Assembly (NCBI RefSeq): GCF_000523235.1
Contig: NZ_CP006850.1
Location: 620,001-684,000 of the forward strand
Length of the DNA stretch: 64,000 nucleotides
Direction: 5' to 3'
DNA from: Nocardia nova SH22a
GTDB lineage: Bacteria; Actinomycetota; Actinomycetes; Mycobacteriales; Mycobacteriaceae
A program made the translations under genes and the position numbers. The first letter of the stretch is position 1; the number at the start of each line of letters is the position of its first letter. Positions 8,490-17,191 of the stretch are shown piece by piece. The notes under the pieces were generated by a model. It was not told where the DNA came from. It was given only the letters and a program-made list of their open reading frames with translations, and made no database searches.

Positions 8490-8711
8490 ATGGAGCACCG
8501 CATGGCACCCGTCTTCGACAGTTGCGCGGTGGTGCCCCGGCACCTCACCGTCGAGCAGGCGCACAACATCCTGCACAGTCACAGCAGCTGTCCCACCGAC
8601 CAATGCCCACGCCGTAAGGCCGCACTGTTCTTCCTGATGGAATCTCGTCGTTCGGCCCGCGGTACCGGAACCGATCTACGTCGGTCCGCACCGCGCACCG
8701 GTCTCGGGTAG
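8490..8711 (+). CDS. Small conserved-type actinobacterial protein with CX4C motif
   Basis: A 73-residue protein of unknown function. The recognisable part is HLTVEQAHNILHSHSSCP followed by TDQCPRRKAALFFL, a His/Cys-containing motif that I associate with short hypothetical proteins of Nocardia; that association is from memory. The ATG at 8490 has AAGG immediately upstream, and a second ATG at 8502 is also possible. It lies opposite the DUF397 gene and upstream of oligopeptidase B. The Cys and His residues could bind a metal, but this is inference. Confidence 0.6.
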   Translation: MEHRMAPVFDSCAVVPRHLTVEQAHNILHSHSSCPTDQCPRRKAALFFLMESRRSARGTGTDLRRSAPRTGLG

Positions 8712-8808
8712 GGGTATACAGCGTTTCCCCGCACCGCCGATGTCATTCGACACCGGTGTGTGCGGGGGTATGCGCCGGGCGGAGACCTCCGCCATTACGG
8801 TGGAGCCC

Positions 8809-10950
8809 ATGGCTCTCGAAACTGCAGCGGCGGTGATCCCGCCGATCGCCAAGAAGGTGCCGACCGAGCGCACCCATCATGGCGACACCTTCGCCGATCC
8901 CTACGAGTGGCTGCGCGACAAGGACGATCCCGAGGTCATCGCCTATCTGGAGGCGGAGAACGCCTACACCGACGCGCAGACCGCCCAGCTGGCGCCGCTA
9001 CGCGCGCGGATCTTCGACGAGATCAAGTCCCGCACCCAGGAAACCGACCTTTCGGTCCCGTCTCGGCTGGGTGACTACTGGTACTACTCCCGTAGTTTCG
9101 AGGGCAAACAGTACGGCGTGCACTGCCGCTGCCCGATCGCCGATCGCGACGACTGGACACCGCCGCAACTCGACGTCGACACCGAGATCACCGGTGAGGA
9201 GATCCTGCTCGACAGCAATGTGCTGGCCGCTGGACACGATTTCTTCGCGCTGGGCGCCTACTCGATCAGCCACGACGGCACCCTGCTGGCGTACTCCACC
9301 GATACCGTCGGCGACGAGCGCTACGTGCTGCGCTTCAAGGACCTGCGGACCGGCGAGCTGCTCGGTGACGAGATCGCGGGCACCGCGCCCGGCGCGACCT
9401 GGTCGCTGGACGGCACCCACGTCTTCTATCAGACCGTCGACGAATCCTGGCGGCCCGATACGGTCTGGCGCCACCGGCTCGGCGCCGACCGATCCGGCGA
9501 TGTACGGGTCTTCCACGAACCCGACGAGCGGTACTGGGTCAGCATCGGTGCCACCCGCTCGGAGAAGTACCTGATGATCTGGGTGGGGTCGAAGATCACC
9601 AGCGAGGGCTGGATTCTCGAATCCGATGATCCCGAGGGCGAATTCCGGGTGCTGCTGCCCCGTCGCGAGGGTGTGGAGTACTCGGCCGAGCACGCGGTGA
9701 TCGGCGGCCACGACCGGCTGCTGATCCTGCACAACGATGTGATCGACGGGGTGAAGGCCGAGAATTTCGTCCTGGCCGAGGCGCCGGTGGACGATCCCGC
9801 CGCGATGACGACCCTCATCGGCCATCGCGACGAGGTGCGGCTCGAGGACATCGACTGTTTCGCCGACCATCTGGTGCTGTCCTACCGGCGGGAGGCGCTG
9901 CCGCGGGTCGCGGTGTGGCCGTTGACCTCCGACGGGTACGGCGAACTGCGCGAACTGGATTTCGGGCTGGAGTTGTTCTCCGCGGGGGTGGGTTCGAACC
10001 CGGAGTGGGCGCAGCCGACCCTGCGGCTGGGCGTGACCTCGTTCATCACCCCGATGCAGATCTTCGACTACGTCCCGGCCACCGGTGAGATGACCCTGCG
10101 CAAACAACAGCAGGTCCTCGGCGGCTACGACCCGGACGACTATGTGCAGCACCGGGATTGGGCGGTCGCCGCCGACGGGACCCGGATCCCCGTCTCGGTG
10201 GTGCGCCGCCGCGACAGTGAGGGTTCGGGCCCGAAACCGTTGCTGCTCTACGGATACGGCTCCTACGAGGCCAGTATCGACCCGGGCTTCTCGGTATCGC
10301 GGCTGTCACTGCTGGATCGCGGCATGGTGTTCGCGGTCGCCCATGTGCGGGGCGGCGGCGAGATGGGCAGGCTCTGGTACGAGCACGGCAAGACGCTCAC
10401 CAAGAAGAACACCTTCACCGACTTCGTCTCCTGCGCACGGCATCTCGTCGACACCGAGGTCACCCGGCCGGAGCTGATGGTGGCCGACGGCGGCAGCGCC
10501 GGTGGTCTGCTGATGGGCGCGGTCGCCAATCTGGCGCCCGAACTGTTCACCGGCATCCTCGCGAATGTGCCGTTCGTGGACCCGCTCACCTCGATCCTGG
10601 ACCCGTCGCTGCCGCTGACGGTGATCGAGTGGGACGAGTGGGGTAATCCGCTGGAGGACCCCGAGGTCTACGCCTACATGAAGTCCTATTCGCCGTACGA
10701 GAACGTCACGGCGCAGAACTATCCGGCGATCCTGGCGATCACCAGCATCAACGACACCCGCGTGCTGTATGTGGAACCCGCGAAATGGGTTGCCGCCCTG
10801 CGGGCCACGAAGACCGGCGACTCCCAGCTGCTGCTGAAGACCGAGATGAGCGCCGGGCACGGCGGCGTCAGCGGCCGCTACGAGAAGTGGAAGGAAGTCG
10901 CCTTCGAATACGCCTGGGTGCTCGACACGGTCGGCCTCGGGGAGAGCTGA
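8809..10950 (+). CDS. ptrB: Oligopeptidase B, S9 family serine peptidase
   Basis: A 713-residue cytosolic prolyl-oligopeptidase-family enzyme that cleaves short peptides after basic residues. The N-terminal beta-propeller begins with DPYEWLRDKDDPEVIAYLEA. The C-terminal alpha/beta-hydrolase domain has GGGEMG, the nucleophile motif GGSAGGLLMG (Ser563), SINDTRV with the acid, and SAGHGG with His684. ATG at 8809 is chosen because the family homology starts there; a GTG sits at 8800 and an open frame extends to 8740. It stands alone, convergent with a small secreted protein. The position fits the mycobacterial ptrB loci. Confidence 0.93.
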   Translation: MALETAAAVIPPIAKKVPTERTHHGDTFADPYEWLRDKDDPEVIAYLEAENAYTDAQTAQLAPLRARIFDEIKSRTQETDLSVPSRLGDYWYYSRSFEGKQYGVHCRCPIADRDDWTPPQLDVDTEITGEEILLDSNVLAAGHDFFALGAYSISHDGTLLAYSTDTVGDERYVLRFKDLRTGELLGDEIAGTAPGATWSLDGTHVFYQTVDESWRPDTVWRHRLGADRSGDVRVFHEPDERYWVSIGATRSEKYLMIWVGSKITSEGWILESDDPEGEFRVLLPRREGVEYSAEHAVIGGHDRLLILHNDVIDGVKAENFVLAEAPVDDPAAMTTLIGHRDEVRLEDIDCFADHLVLSYRREALPRVAVWPLTSDGYGELRELDFGLELFSAGVGSNPEWAQPTLRLGVTSFITPMQIFDYVPATGEMTLRKQQQVLGGYDPDDYVQHRDWAVAADGTRIPVSVVRRRDSEGSGPKPLLLYGYGSYEASIDPGFSVSRLSLLDRGMVFAVAHVRGGGEMGRLWYEHGKTLTKKNTFTDFVSCARHLVDTEVTRPELMVADGGSAGGLLMGAVANLAPELFTGILANVPFVDPLTSILDPSLPLTVIEWDEWGNPLEDPEVYAYMKSYSPYENVTAQNYPAILAITSINDTRVLYVEPAKWVAALRATKTGDSQLLLKTEMSAGHGGVSGRYEKWKEVAFEYAWVLDTVGLGES

Positions 10951-10966
10951 ACCGGGCCGAACAAAC

Positions 10967-11022
10967 CGTGCAAACCTCCGAGGATTTTCGGGAATTCCCG
11001 GATTTTCGCGGAGGTTTGCACG
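10967..11022. terminator. Nested palindrome, likely bidirectional terminator
   Basis: An outer perfect 14-bp inverted repeat (CGTGCAAACCTCCG at 10967-10980 and CGGAGGTTTGCACG at 11009-11022) encloses a second perfect palindrome CGGGAATTCCCG at 10989-11000. It sits between the convergent ptrB and secreted-protein genes, the expected place for a shared terminator. The inner palindrome makes it more elaborate than a simple hairpin. Confidence 0.7.
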
Positions 11023-11040
11023 AAAAGTTCACCGGTGTGG

Positions 11041-11349
11041 CTAGGCGAGTCCGCAGCGCGAGATGTTGTCCAGCAGATACTGCCGGTCCCGCTGCCGGGC
11101 GTCCTCGTTACCGCGATAGGCGTTGTGCTCGTCCATGATTCGCGTGTACGTGTCGGCGATCTGATCGGGGGTCGCGCCGGGATTCGCCTGGTGCACCTTG
11201 TCCACGAAGTCCTTGGTGGTGGCGCACTGTTCGTCCTGCGTGTAGATCGGCGGGGGATCGCCGGGGTCCGCCTGGGCCAGGCCGGGGGCGGCGATCATCA
11301 GCGGGACGGCCAGGGCGGTCAGGATGGCTGCTCTCACCGGGCCGATCAT
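11041..11349 (-). CDS. Small secreted protein with two cysteines, function unknown
   Basis: The 102-residue product has a clear signal peptide (PVRAAILTALAVPLMIAAPG, cleaved near AQA-DP). The mature part contains two Cys, in DEQCATTKDF and NISRCGLA, spaced to form one disulfide, and a helical pattern between them. It resembles the DUF732-type small exported proteins of mycobacteria, but the match is not secure. The ATG at 11349 puts the signal sequence at the N-terminus; an in-frame upstream start at 11400 would add an unlikely extension. Confidence 0.75.
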   Translation of the reverse strand: MIGPVRAAILTALAVPLMIAAPGLAQADPGDPPPIYTQDEQCATTKDFVDKVHQANPGATPDQIADTYTRIMDEHNAYRGNEDARQRDRQYLLDNISRCGLA

Positions 11350-11422
11350 ATGCGGCCGGGAATTCGTCGGCATGTCACTTCGGCTGCACGGGGGCGACAC
11401 CTCGGCGGCTCACAGTGGAATC

Positions 11423-12142
11423 ATGACGGGCAACGACCGGGGGTTCGGGCAGCTGATCGTCTCGGTGTCGGGTATTCGCGACACCACACTGGAACAGGCG
11501 AGCGCCTTCGCCGCGGAAATGGACAGTCGCGGGGTACGACTGTCGCTGCTGGTGGCGCCACGGTTGAAGGGGAAATATCGGCTCACCGAGGACGCGCACA
11601 CCCAGGAATGGCTGCGCGAGCGGCGCGCGAGCGGTGATGCCATCGTGCTGCACGGCTACGACCAGGCCGCCACCAAACGCCGCCGCGCGGAGTTCGCGAC
11701 GCTGCCCAAACACGAAGCGCGCCTTCGTCTCACGGCCGCCGACCGCGTGATGGAGGAGATCGGCCTGCGCACCCGCCTGTTCGCGGCTCCGCGCTGGACG
11801 ATCTCCGACGGCGCTCTGGCCGCCCTGCCCGAGGTCGGCTTCCGGCTCGCACTCGGCCTGACCACCGTGCACGATCTGGAACGCGATGTGGCACAACGCT
11901 GCTGGGTGCACGGCATGGGCGAGGGCTTCCGTGCCGAACCCTGGTGGTGTCACGCCCTGGTGATGAGCGCCGCCCGCATCGCCCGCCGCGGCGGCACCCT
12001 GCGTCTCGCGGTCTCGGCCGCCCAGCTGTCCCGTCCCGGCCCGCACCAGGCCATGCTCGATGCCGTCGACCTCGCCCTGTTCCACGAGGCGGCCCCGCAG
12101 GTGTACCGCTGGGAACCGTTCATCCTGCCGCACGCGGCCTGA
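11423..12142 (+). CDS. DUF2334 polysaccharide-deacetylase-like protein
   Basis: A 239-residue protein of the DUF2334 branch of the NodB/polysaccharide deacetylase fold. LIVSVSGIRDTTLEQASAF opens the barrel, VLHGYDQ carries the conserved His-Gly-Tyr-Asp, and FAAPRWTISDGALAALPEVG is the family's characteristic segment. There is no signal peptide, so it would act in the cytoplasm unless exported another way. The substrate is unknown. The ATG at 11423 is where homology starts. It is convergent with gadB. Confidence 0.82.
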   Translation: MTGNDRGFGQLIVSVSGIRDTTLEQASAFAAEMDSRGVRLSLLVAPRLKGKYRLTEDAHTQEWLRERRASGDAIVLHGYDQAATKRRRAEFATLPKHEARLRLTAADRVMEEIGLRTRLFAAPRWTISDGALAALPEVGFRLALGLTTVHDLERDVAQRCWVHGMGEGFRAEPWWCHALVMSAARIARRGGTLRLAVSAAQLSRPGPHQAMLDAVDLALFHEAAPQVYRWEPFILPHAA

Positions 12143-12189
12143 AGCCACGCCGGGTATGTGACGCCCGGCGTGAGCAGGAGCGCGCGCCG

Positions 12190-12300
12190 TCAGCGGTAGG
12201 GTGCCGGATTCTCCTGCACCCCTGGCCAGGCGTCCCTGGCCGCAGCGTGCTCGAACACGGTGTCAGCGGCCGGGTGCCGGATTCTCCTGCATCCCCAGCG
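12190..12300. repeat. 73-bp-spaced duplication of the gadB 3' end
   Basis: The last roughly 36 bp of gadB (12263-12300) are repeated at 12190-12225 with about 85-90% identity. The downstream copy would encode QENPAPYR-stop instead of QENPAPGR-stop. This looks like a local tandem duplication or the remnant of recombination at the 3' end of gadB. Confidence 0.7.
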
Positions 12301-13702
12301 CGTCCAAAATCGACTCGTTCGAGACCGCGGCGGTGGCGCTGTGGGTGAAGCCGCCCGCGTCCTCGCGGGTCAGTGGGACCGTCAGCGGGTGTTTGCGCAG
12401 CTGATCGATGCAGCGGTCGATGTCGGCGAGGAGCAGATCGGCCATGTCGTGGGTGAAACCGTGCCGGATCACCGCGCGCATGATCGTCTCGTCCTGCCGG
12501 TCGGCGGGCAGCGGATAGGCCGCGATCAGCCAGCCGCGTGAGCGCAGGCGTTCGGACAGGTCGTAGAGGTTGAAACCCGGGTCCTCGCGCAGTCGCCAGC
12601 ACACCGCGCTGATGCCGTGTTCGGGTGTGCTGTCGTGGATCATGTCGAACAATCCGGTTTTCCGCAGCCCCTGGGCCAGGTGCTCGCCGACGCGGTAGAT
12701 CGCCGACTGCAGCCGGGTGTATCCGGTGCGGCCGAGCCGGATGAAGTCGTAGTACTGGGTGATCGCCTGTCCGCCCGGCCGGGAGAAGTTGAGGTTGAAG
12801 GTGGCCATACTGCCGCCCAGATAGTCGACATCGAAGATCAGTTCCCGAGGCAGGTCGTCCACCTCGCGCCAGACGGCCCAGCCCGCGCCCAGCGGCGCCA
12901 GGCCGGTCTTGTGCCCGGAGGCGTTGATCGACTTCACCCGCGGTAACCGGAAGTCCCACACCAGATCCGGTGCGCAGAACGGTGCGAGGAATCCGCCGCT
13001 GGCGGCATCGATGTGCAGCGGGATGTCGTGACCGGTGCGGGACTGGAATTCGTCGAGCGCCGCGCTGATCCCCGCGATGTCCTCGAACAATCCCGTGAAG
13101 GTCTGCCCCATCGTCGCCACCACCATGATGGTGTTCGAATCACAGTGAGCCGCAATATCATCCGGATGCAGGGTGTAACGGTCACCGCGCAGCGGCACCT
13201 GCCGGATCTCCACATCGAAGTACCGGGCAAATTTTTCCCAACATACCTGGACGGGTCCGCAGACGAAGTTGGGCAGGCCCTGCCCACCGGCCTTGCGCCA
13301 GCGGGTCTTGGCGGCCAGCCCGCCGAGCATCGCGGCCTCACTGGACCCGGTGGTGGAGGTGCCGTGCGCGGTGTCCGGATGCGGCGCGTGCCAGAGATCG
13401 GCGACCATCCGCACACACCGCCGCTCGACCTCCGCGGTCTGTGGATACTCGTCCTTGTCGACGATGTTCTTGGCCACGCTCTGCGCCATCAGCCGCGCGG
13501 CGTATTCGTCGATCCACGTGGTGCAGAATGTCGCCAGATTCATCCGGGACACCCCGTCGAGCATCAGCTCGTCGTGCACGATCTGATACGCCTCCTGCGG
13601 CATCATCTCGCGATGCGGAAACTTCTGTTTGGGCGCGCCGCGATCCAGATCGGGCATGGCGAACAGATCGTCGGATTTCGATGCTTTCGATGATGCGGCC
13701 AT
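12263..13702 (-). CDS. gadB: Glutamate decarboxylase
   Basis: A 479-residue PLP enzyme converting glutamate to GABA with proton consumption, the core of glutamate-dependent acid resistance and the GABA shunt. NASGHKTGLAPLGAGW carries the cofactor lysine (K265). Upstream HIDAASGGFLAPF, with the cofactor Asp, and GSSEAAMLGGLAAKTRW are typical of bacterial GadA/GadB. The ATG at 13702 is preceded by GGAGAGG; the frame is open further upstream but without homology. It is divergent from gadC across a 213-bp intergenic region. Its 3' end is partly duplicated just downstream. Confidence 0.95.
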   Translation of the reverse strand: MAASSKASKSDDLFAMPDLDRGAPKQKFPHREMMPQEAYQIVHDELMLDGVSRMNLATFCTTWIDEYAARLMAQSVAKNIVDKDEYPQTAEVERRCVRMVADLWHAPHPDTAHGTSTTGSSEAAMLGGLAAKTRWRKAGGQGLPNFVCGPVQVCWEKFARYFDVEIRQVPLRGDRYTLHPDDIAAHCDSNTIMVVATMGQTFTGLFEDIAGISAALDEFQSRTGHDIPLHIDAASGGFLAPFCAPDLVWDFRLPRVKSINASGHKTGLAPLGAGWAVWREVDDLPRELIFDVDYLGGSMATFNLNFSRPGGQAITQYYDFIRLGRTGYTRLQSAIYRVGEHLAQGLRKTGLFDMIHDSTPEHGISAVCWRLREDPGFNLYDLSERLRSRGWLIAAYPLPADRQDETIMRAVIRHGFTHDMADLLLADIDRCIDQLRKHPLTVPLTREDAGGFTHSATAAVSNESILDALGMQENPAPGR

Positions 13703-13915
13703 CTCGTCCTCTCCGGGGGTTCCGATCGTGGTCGACTTCGCATTCCATGATGCCCGTCGAGGTTGCGGATAGTTAACGAACGACCGGATGCGGTCCCGGA
13801 ATCCTGTTCTCGTCGAGCCGTGACATGGCACAGTGTTCGTGCGGCGGTGCCGTTGTGATCGTTTGCTCTACCGGTGAGGTTCGGGTCGTCGGACGGTACG
13901 ACTGGAGGATCGGTG

Positions 13916-15346
13916 ATGACGGATACGGTGACGGCCGCCCGCAAACCCCTGGTCACCAAGTACATCTCCTGGGTGACGCTCGCGCTGATGACGACCAGTT
14001 CGGTGGCCAGTCTGCGATCCGCGCCGACGATGGCTGTCTACGGCCTGGCGTGTGTATTCCTCTACGTCGTCCCGGCCCTGCTGTTCCTGCTGCCGACGGC
14101 GTTCGTCTCCGCCGAGCTGGCCTCCGGCTGGGACGGCGGGGTCTACAAGTGGGTCGGGGAGGGGTTGTCCAAACAGCTGGGCTTTCTGGCCGTGTGGTGC
14201 CAGTTCGCGATGACGATCTTCTACTACCCGAGTCTGCTGGCCTACGTCGCCAGTACCTTCGCCTACATCATCAACCCGTCGCTGGCATCGAACGGACCCT
14301 ATGTGGCGATCGTCATCATCGTCATCTACTGGGCGGGGGTGTTCGTCTCCGCGCAGGGCACCAAAACCGTTGCGGGACTGTCGAGTATGGGGCTGGTCAT
14401 CGGTACCCTGATACCCGGTGCGCTGCTGGTCGTCCTGGGCATCGTCTTTCTCGCGCAGGGCAATTCGTCCGCCGCGCCGATGGACGCCGGTCATCTGCTG
14501 CCGCAGTGGACGGGGCTGGCCAGTCTGGTGCTGATCGTCAACAATTTCCTGTCCTATGCCGGGATGGAGATGAACGCGGTGCACGTGTCGTCGCTGCGCA
14601 ATCCGGCCCGGGAGTATCCGCGCGCCATGGCGCTGGCGGTCGGGTTGGTGCTGGCCATCTTCATCGTGCCCGCCGTGGTGATCAGCTGGGTGGTGCCGTC
14701 GCAGAGCCTGAGCCTGACCGCCGGGGTGATGCAGGCCTTCGACGGCTTCTTCAATCACTTCGGAATCGGTTTCCTGACACCGGTTCTGGGCATCATGCTG
14801 GTCGCCGCCGCGCTCGGCGGCATGCTGACCTGGCTGGCCGGGCCGTCGAAGGGACTGCTGCTCATCGGCCGATCCGAGGGCTATCTCCCGCCGGTGCTGA
14901 CCCGGGTGAACAAACACGGTGTGCAGCAGAACATGCTGGTGGCGCAGGGTATTTTCACGACCGTGCTGGCACTGCTCTATGCCTTCATACCGAATGTGTC
15001 CAGCGCCTACTGGATGCTGTCGGTGATCACCACGCAGGTCTATCTGATCATGTACGTCCTGCTGTTCGCCGCGGCCGTACAGCTGCGGCGCAGACAGCCC
15101 GGTCATCCCCGCGGCTATCGCGCGCCGTGGTTGATCGGGTTGTGCGGCCTGGGCAGTGCCTCGTCGGTGGCGGCCTTCCTCATCGGATTCGTCCCGCCGT
15201 CGCAGTACGGCAGCGGCGGTGCGTGGCGTTATGTCCTCGTCGTCGGGCTGGGGATGGGCGTTGTCGGCCTGCTGATCCCGTATCTGTTCCTGCGATTGCG
15301 ACGTCCGGAGTGGAAGACCGAGGTACCGGCGGAGGCGCTGTCGTGA
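13916..15346 (+). CDS. gadC: Glutamate:GABA antiporter-like APC family transporter
   Basis: A 476-residue inner-membrane amino-acid antiporter with about 12 hydrophobic segments. The start is ATG 13916, with GGAGG at 13904-13908 upstream. TSSVASLRSAPTMAVYGLAC resembles TM1 of GadC-type transporters, and FLSYAGMEMNAVHVSSLRNP resembles the TM6 unwound substrate site and following loop. GadC exchanges external glutamate for internal GABA; divergence from gadB is strong contextual support. The last codon overlaps the next gene by GTGA, implying translational coupling. Confidence 0.88.
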   Translation: MTDTVTAARKPLVTKYISWVTLALMTTSSVASLRSAPTMAVYGLACVFLYVVPALLFLLPTAFVSAELASGWDGGVYKWVGEGLSKQLGFLAVWCQFAMTIFYYPSLLAYVASTFAYIINPSLASNGPYVAIVIIVIYWAGVFVSAQGTKTVAGLSSMGLVIGTLIPGALLVVLGIVFLAQGNSSAAPMDAGHLLPQWTGLASLVLIVNNFLSYAGMEMNAVHVSSLRNPAREYPRAMALAVGLVLAIFIVPAVVISWVVPSQSLSLTAGVMQAFDGFFNHFGIGFLTPVLGIMLVAAALGGMLTWLAGPSKGLLLIGRSEGYLPPVLTRVNKHGVQQNMLVAQGIFTTVLALLYAFIPNVSSAYWMLSVITTQVYLIMYVLLFAAAVQLRRRQPGHPRGYRAPWLIGLCGLGSASSVAAFLIGFVPPSQYGSGGAWRYVLVVGLGMGVVGLLIPYLFLRLRRPEWKTEVPAEALS

Positions 15347-15804
15347 CCGGCCCGGCGGCCTCGCATCCGGTGGAGACCGCGGAACAGACCCGGAACCGGC
15401 GGTTCGTGAACGTGATCGTCGTGGTGGTGCTGGTGGCGCTGGCGATCGTCGGGTTGCTGGTATTCGAGCAGAAGCGCGACGACGCCCGCGCGGCCGAGTT
15501 GGCGCAGGTCCTGCACGATCGCCTCGTGGCGGCCGGATTGCCCGCGCCGGAGCCGGATCGCATCGCAGATACCCTGGGCGACGACGGTGGCCTGATCTGC
15601 TCGGACCCGTCCTCGCCGCTGGTCGCGGCGCGGTATCGGGATGCCATCGCCACCGGTGCGGCCGGCCCCGGGAACCGTCCGGTGATTCTCGACCGAGATG
15701 TGCTGGCCGCCACCGAGATCGCGGTGCGCACCTACTGTCCCGACCACCTGCCCGCCTATCTCGATCGAGTTGCGAGACTGAGGCTCGGAGACACCGCCAA
15801 ATGA
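15343..15804 (+). CDS. Single-pass membrane protein of the gadC operon, function unknown
   Basis: A 153-residue protein not assigned to any family. One membrane segment (VNVIVVVVLVALAIVGLLVF, residues 19-38) is followed by a roughly 115-residue extracytoplasmic domain with two Cys (GLICSDPSS and RTYCPDHLP), probably a disulfide. GTG at 15343 overlaps the gadC stop by GTGA, and the next gene starts 13 bp after its stop, so the three form an operon. Context suggests a role in glutamate/GABA transport or the acid response, which is inference only. Confidence 0.8.
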   Translation: MTGPAASHPVETAEQTRNRRFVNVIVVVVLVALAIVGLLVFEQKRDDARAAELAQVLHDRLVAAGLPAPEPDRIADTLGDDGGLICSDPSSPLVAARYRDAIATGAAGPGNRPVILDRDVLAATEIAVRTYCPDHLPAYLDRVARLRLGDTAK

Positions 15805-15816
15805 GAGGTTGCCCTG

Positions 15817-17187
15817 ATGACCGATGATGCGCGGACCGCGGAGTTGCGAGCCCAGGTGCGCTCGCTCATGCCGCAGGCGAAATCCGATCTGGCCCAGCTG
15901 GTTTCGTATCGTTCGGTGGCCGATGCCCGGCAGTTCCCACCCGAGGAATGTCATCGGGCGGCGCAGTGGGTGGTCGATGCCTTCGCCGGGCTCGGACTGT
16001 CGGATGCCGGTCTGCACGAAACCCCGGACGGTAGTAATGCGGTCGTGGCGCGGTATCCGGCTCCCGCCGGGGCGCCGACCGTATTGCTCTACTGCCACTA
16101 CGACGTGCAACCACCGCTCGACGATGCGGCGTGGCACTCACCGGTGTGGGAGCTGACCGAGCGGGACGGGCGGTGGTACGGCCGCGGCGCCGCCGACTGC
16201 AAGGGGAATATCGTCACCCACCTGACCGCGTTGCGCGCATTGCGGAACACCTTGGACGGCAAGGGGTATCCGGTGGGGATCACGCTCGTGGCGGAGGGTT
16301 CGGAGGAGCAGGGGACCGGCGGCCTGGACGCGTTCGTCCCGGAGCACGCGGATCTGCTGCGCGCCGATGCGCTGGTGATCGCCGACTGCGGCAATTTCGC
16401 CGTCGGCGTGCCGACCTTCACCCAGACCCTGCGCGGTAACGTGAATGTGCTCGTCACGGTCGAAACATTGTCCGGCTCTCTGCATTCCGGCATGTTCGGC
16501 GGTGCGGCGCCGGATGCCGTCGCCGCGCTCGTCCACCTGCTCGCCACCCTGCGCGACGAGGCCGGCAACACCACGGTCGCCGGATTGACCGCCGATCAGG
16601 TCTGGGACGGCGTCCAATATCCGGCCGAGCAGTTCCGCGCCGATGCCGGTGTGCTCGACGGGGTGGAGTTGCTGGGCAGCGGCACCGTTTCGGACATGCT
16701 GTGGGCCCGGCCCGCGCTGACCGTGCTCGGAATCGATGTGCCGCCGGTGGTGGGCTCCGCGGCCGCGATTCAGCCCAGTGCGCGGGCCCGGCTGAATCTG
16801 CGCATCCCGCCCGGCACCGACCCGGATTCGGCGCTGAAAGCGCTTACCGCACATCTGGAATCGCATGTCCCGTGGGGTGCGCGGCTGCATATCGAGACCG
16901 AGGGCACCGGATCGCCCTTCCGCTCCGGCACCGGCGGACCCGCGCGCCGGGCGATGGAGGACGCCTTCGCCACCGCCTACGGCCGCACCGCGACCACTCA
17001 GGGACAGGGCGGTTCCATCCCGCTGTGCAATGTCTTCGCCGACACCTACCCGGATGCCGAGATCATGCTGATCGGCGTGGAGGAACCCAAGTGCCTCATC
17101 CACGCTCCCAACGAGAGCGTCGATCCGGACGAGATCGAGCAGCTGGCTCTGACGGAGGCGCTGTTCCTGCAGTCCTACACGCGGTGA
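15817..17187 (+). CDS. M20 family dipeptidase
   Basis: A 456-residue zinc-dependent M20 peptidase. LLYCHYDVQPP supplies the first metal His and the catalytic Asp, GRGAADCKGN the bridging Asp, and EGSEEQGTGG the catalytic Glu and metal Glu. LHSGMFGGAAP marks the dimerisation lid domain. It most resembles the dipeptidase branch (CNDP/PepV-like). GAGAGG precedes the ATG. As the last gene of the gadC operon it could release glutamate from di- or gamma-glutamyl peptides for GadB, which is an inference from location. Confidence 0.9.
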   Translation: MTDDARTAELRAQVRSLMPQAKSDLAQLVSYRSVADARQFPPEECHRAAQWVVDAFAGLGLSDAGLHETPDGSNAVVARYPAPAGAPTVLLYCHYDVQPPLDDAAWHSPVWELTERDGRWYGRGAADCKGNIVTHLTALRALRNTLDGKGYPVGITLVAEGSEEQGTGGLDAFVPEHADLLRADALVIADCGNFAVGVPTFTQTLRGNVNVLVTVETLSGSLHSGMFGGAAPDAVAALVHLLATLRDEAGNTTVAGLTADQVWDGVQYPAEQFRADAGVLDGVELLGSGTVSDMLWARPALTVLGIDVPPVVGSAAAIQPSARARLNLRIPPGTDPDSALKALTAHLESHVPWGARLHIETEGTGSPFRSGTGGPARRAMEDAFATAYGRTATTQGQGGSIPLCNVFADTYPDAEIMLIGVEEPKCLIHAPNESVDPDEIEQLALTEALFLQSYTR

Positions 17188-17191
17188 CTGA

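Noticed and set aside
13868..15106. Long minus-strand open frame opposite gadC
   Set aside because: His/Gln/Arg-rich, no start signals, and it mirrors the codon structure of the clear transporter gene on the other strand. It is a high-GC shadow frame.
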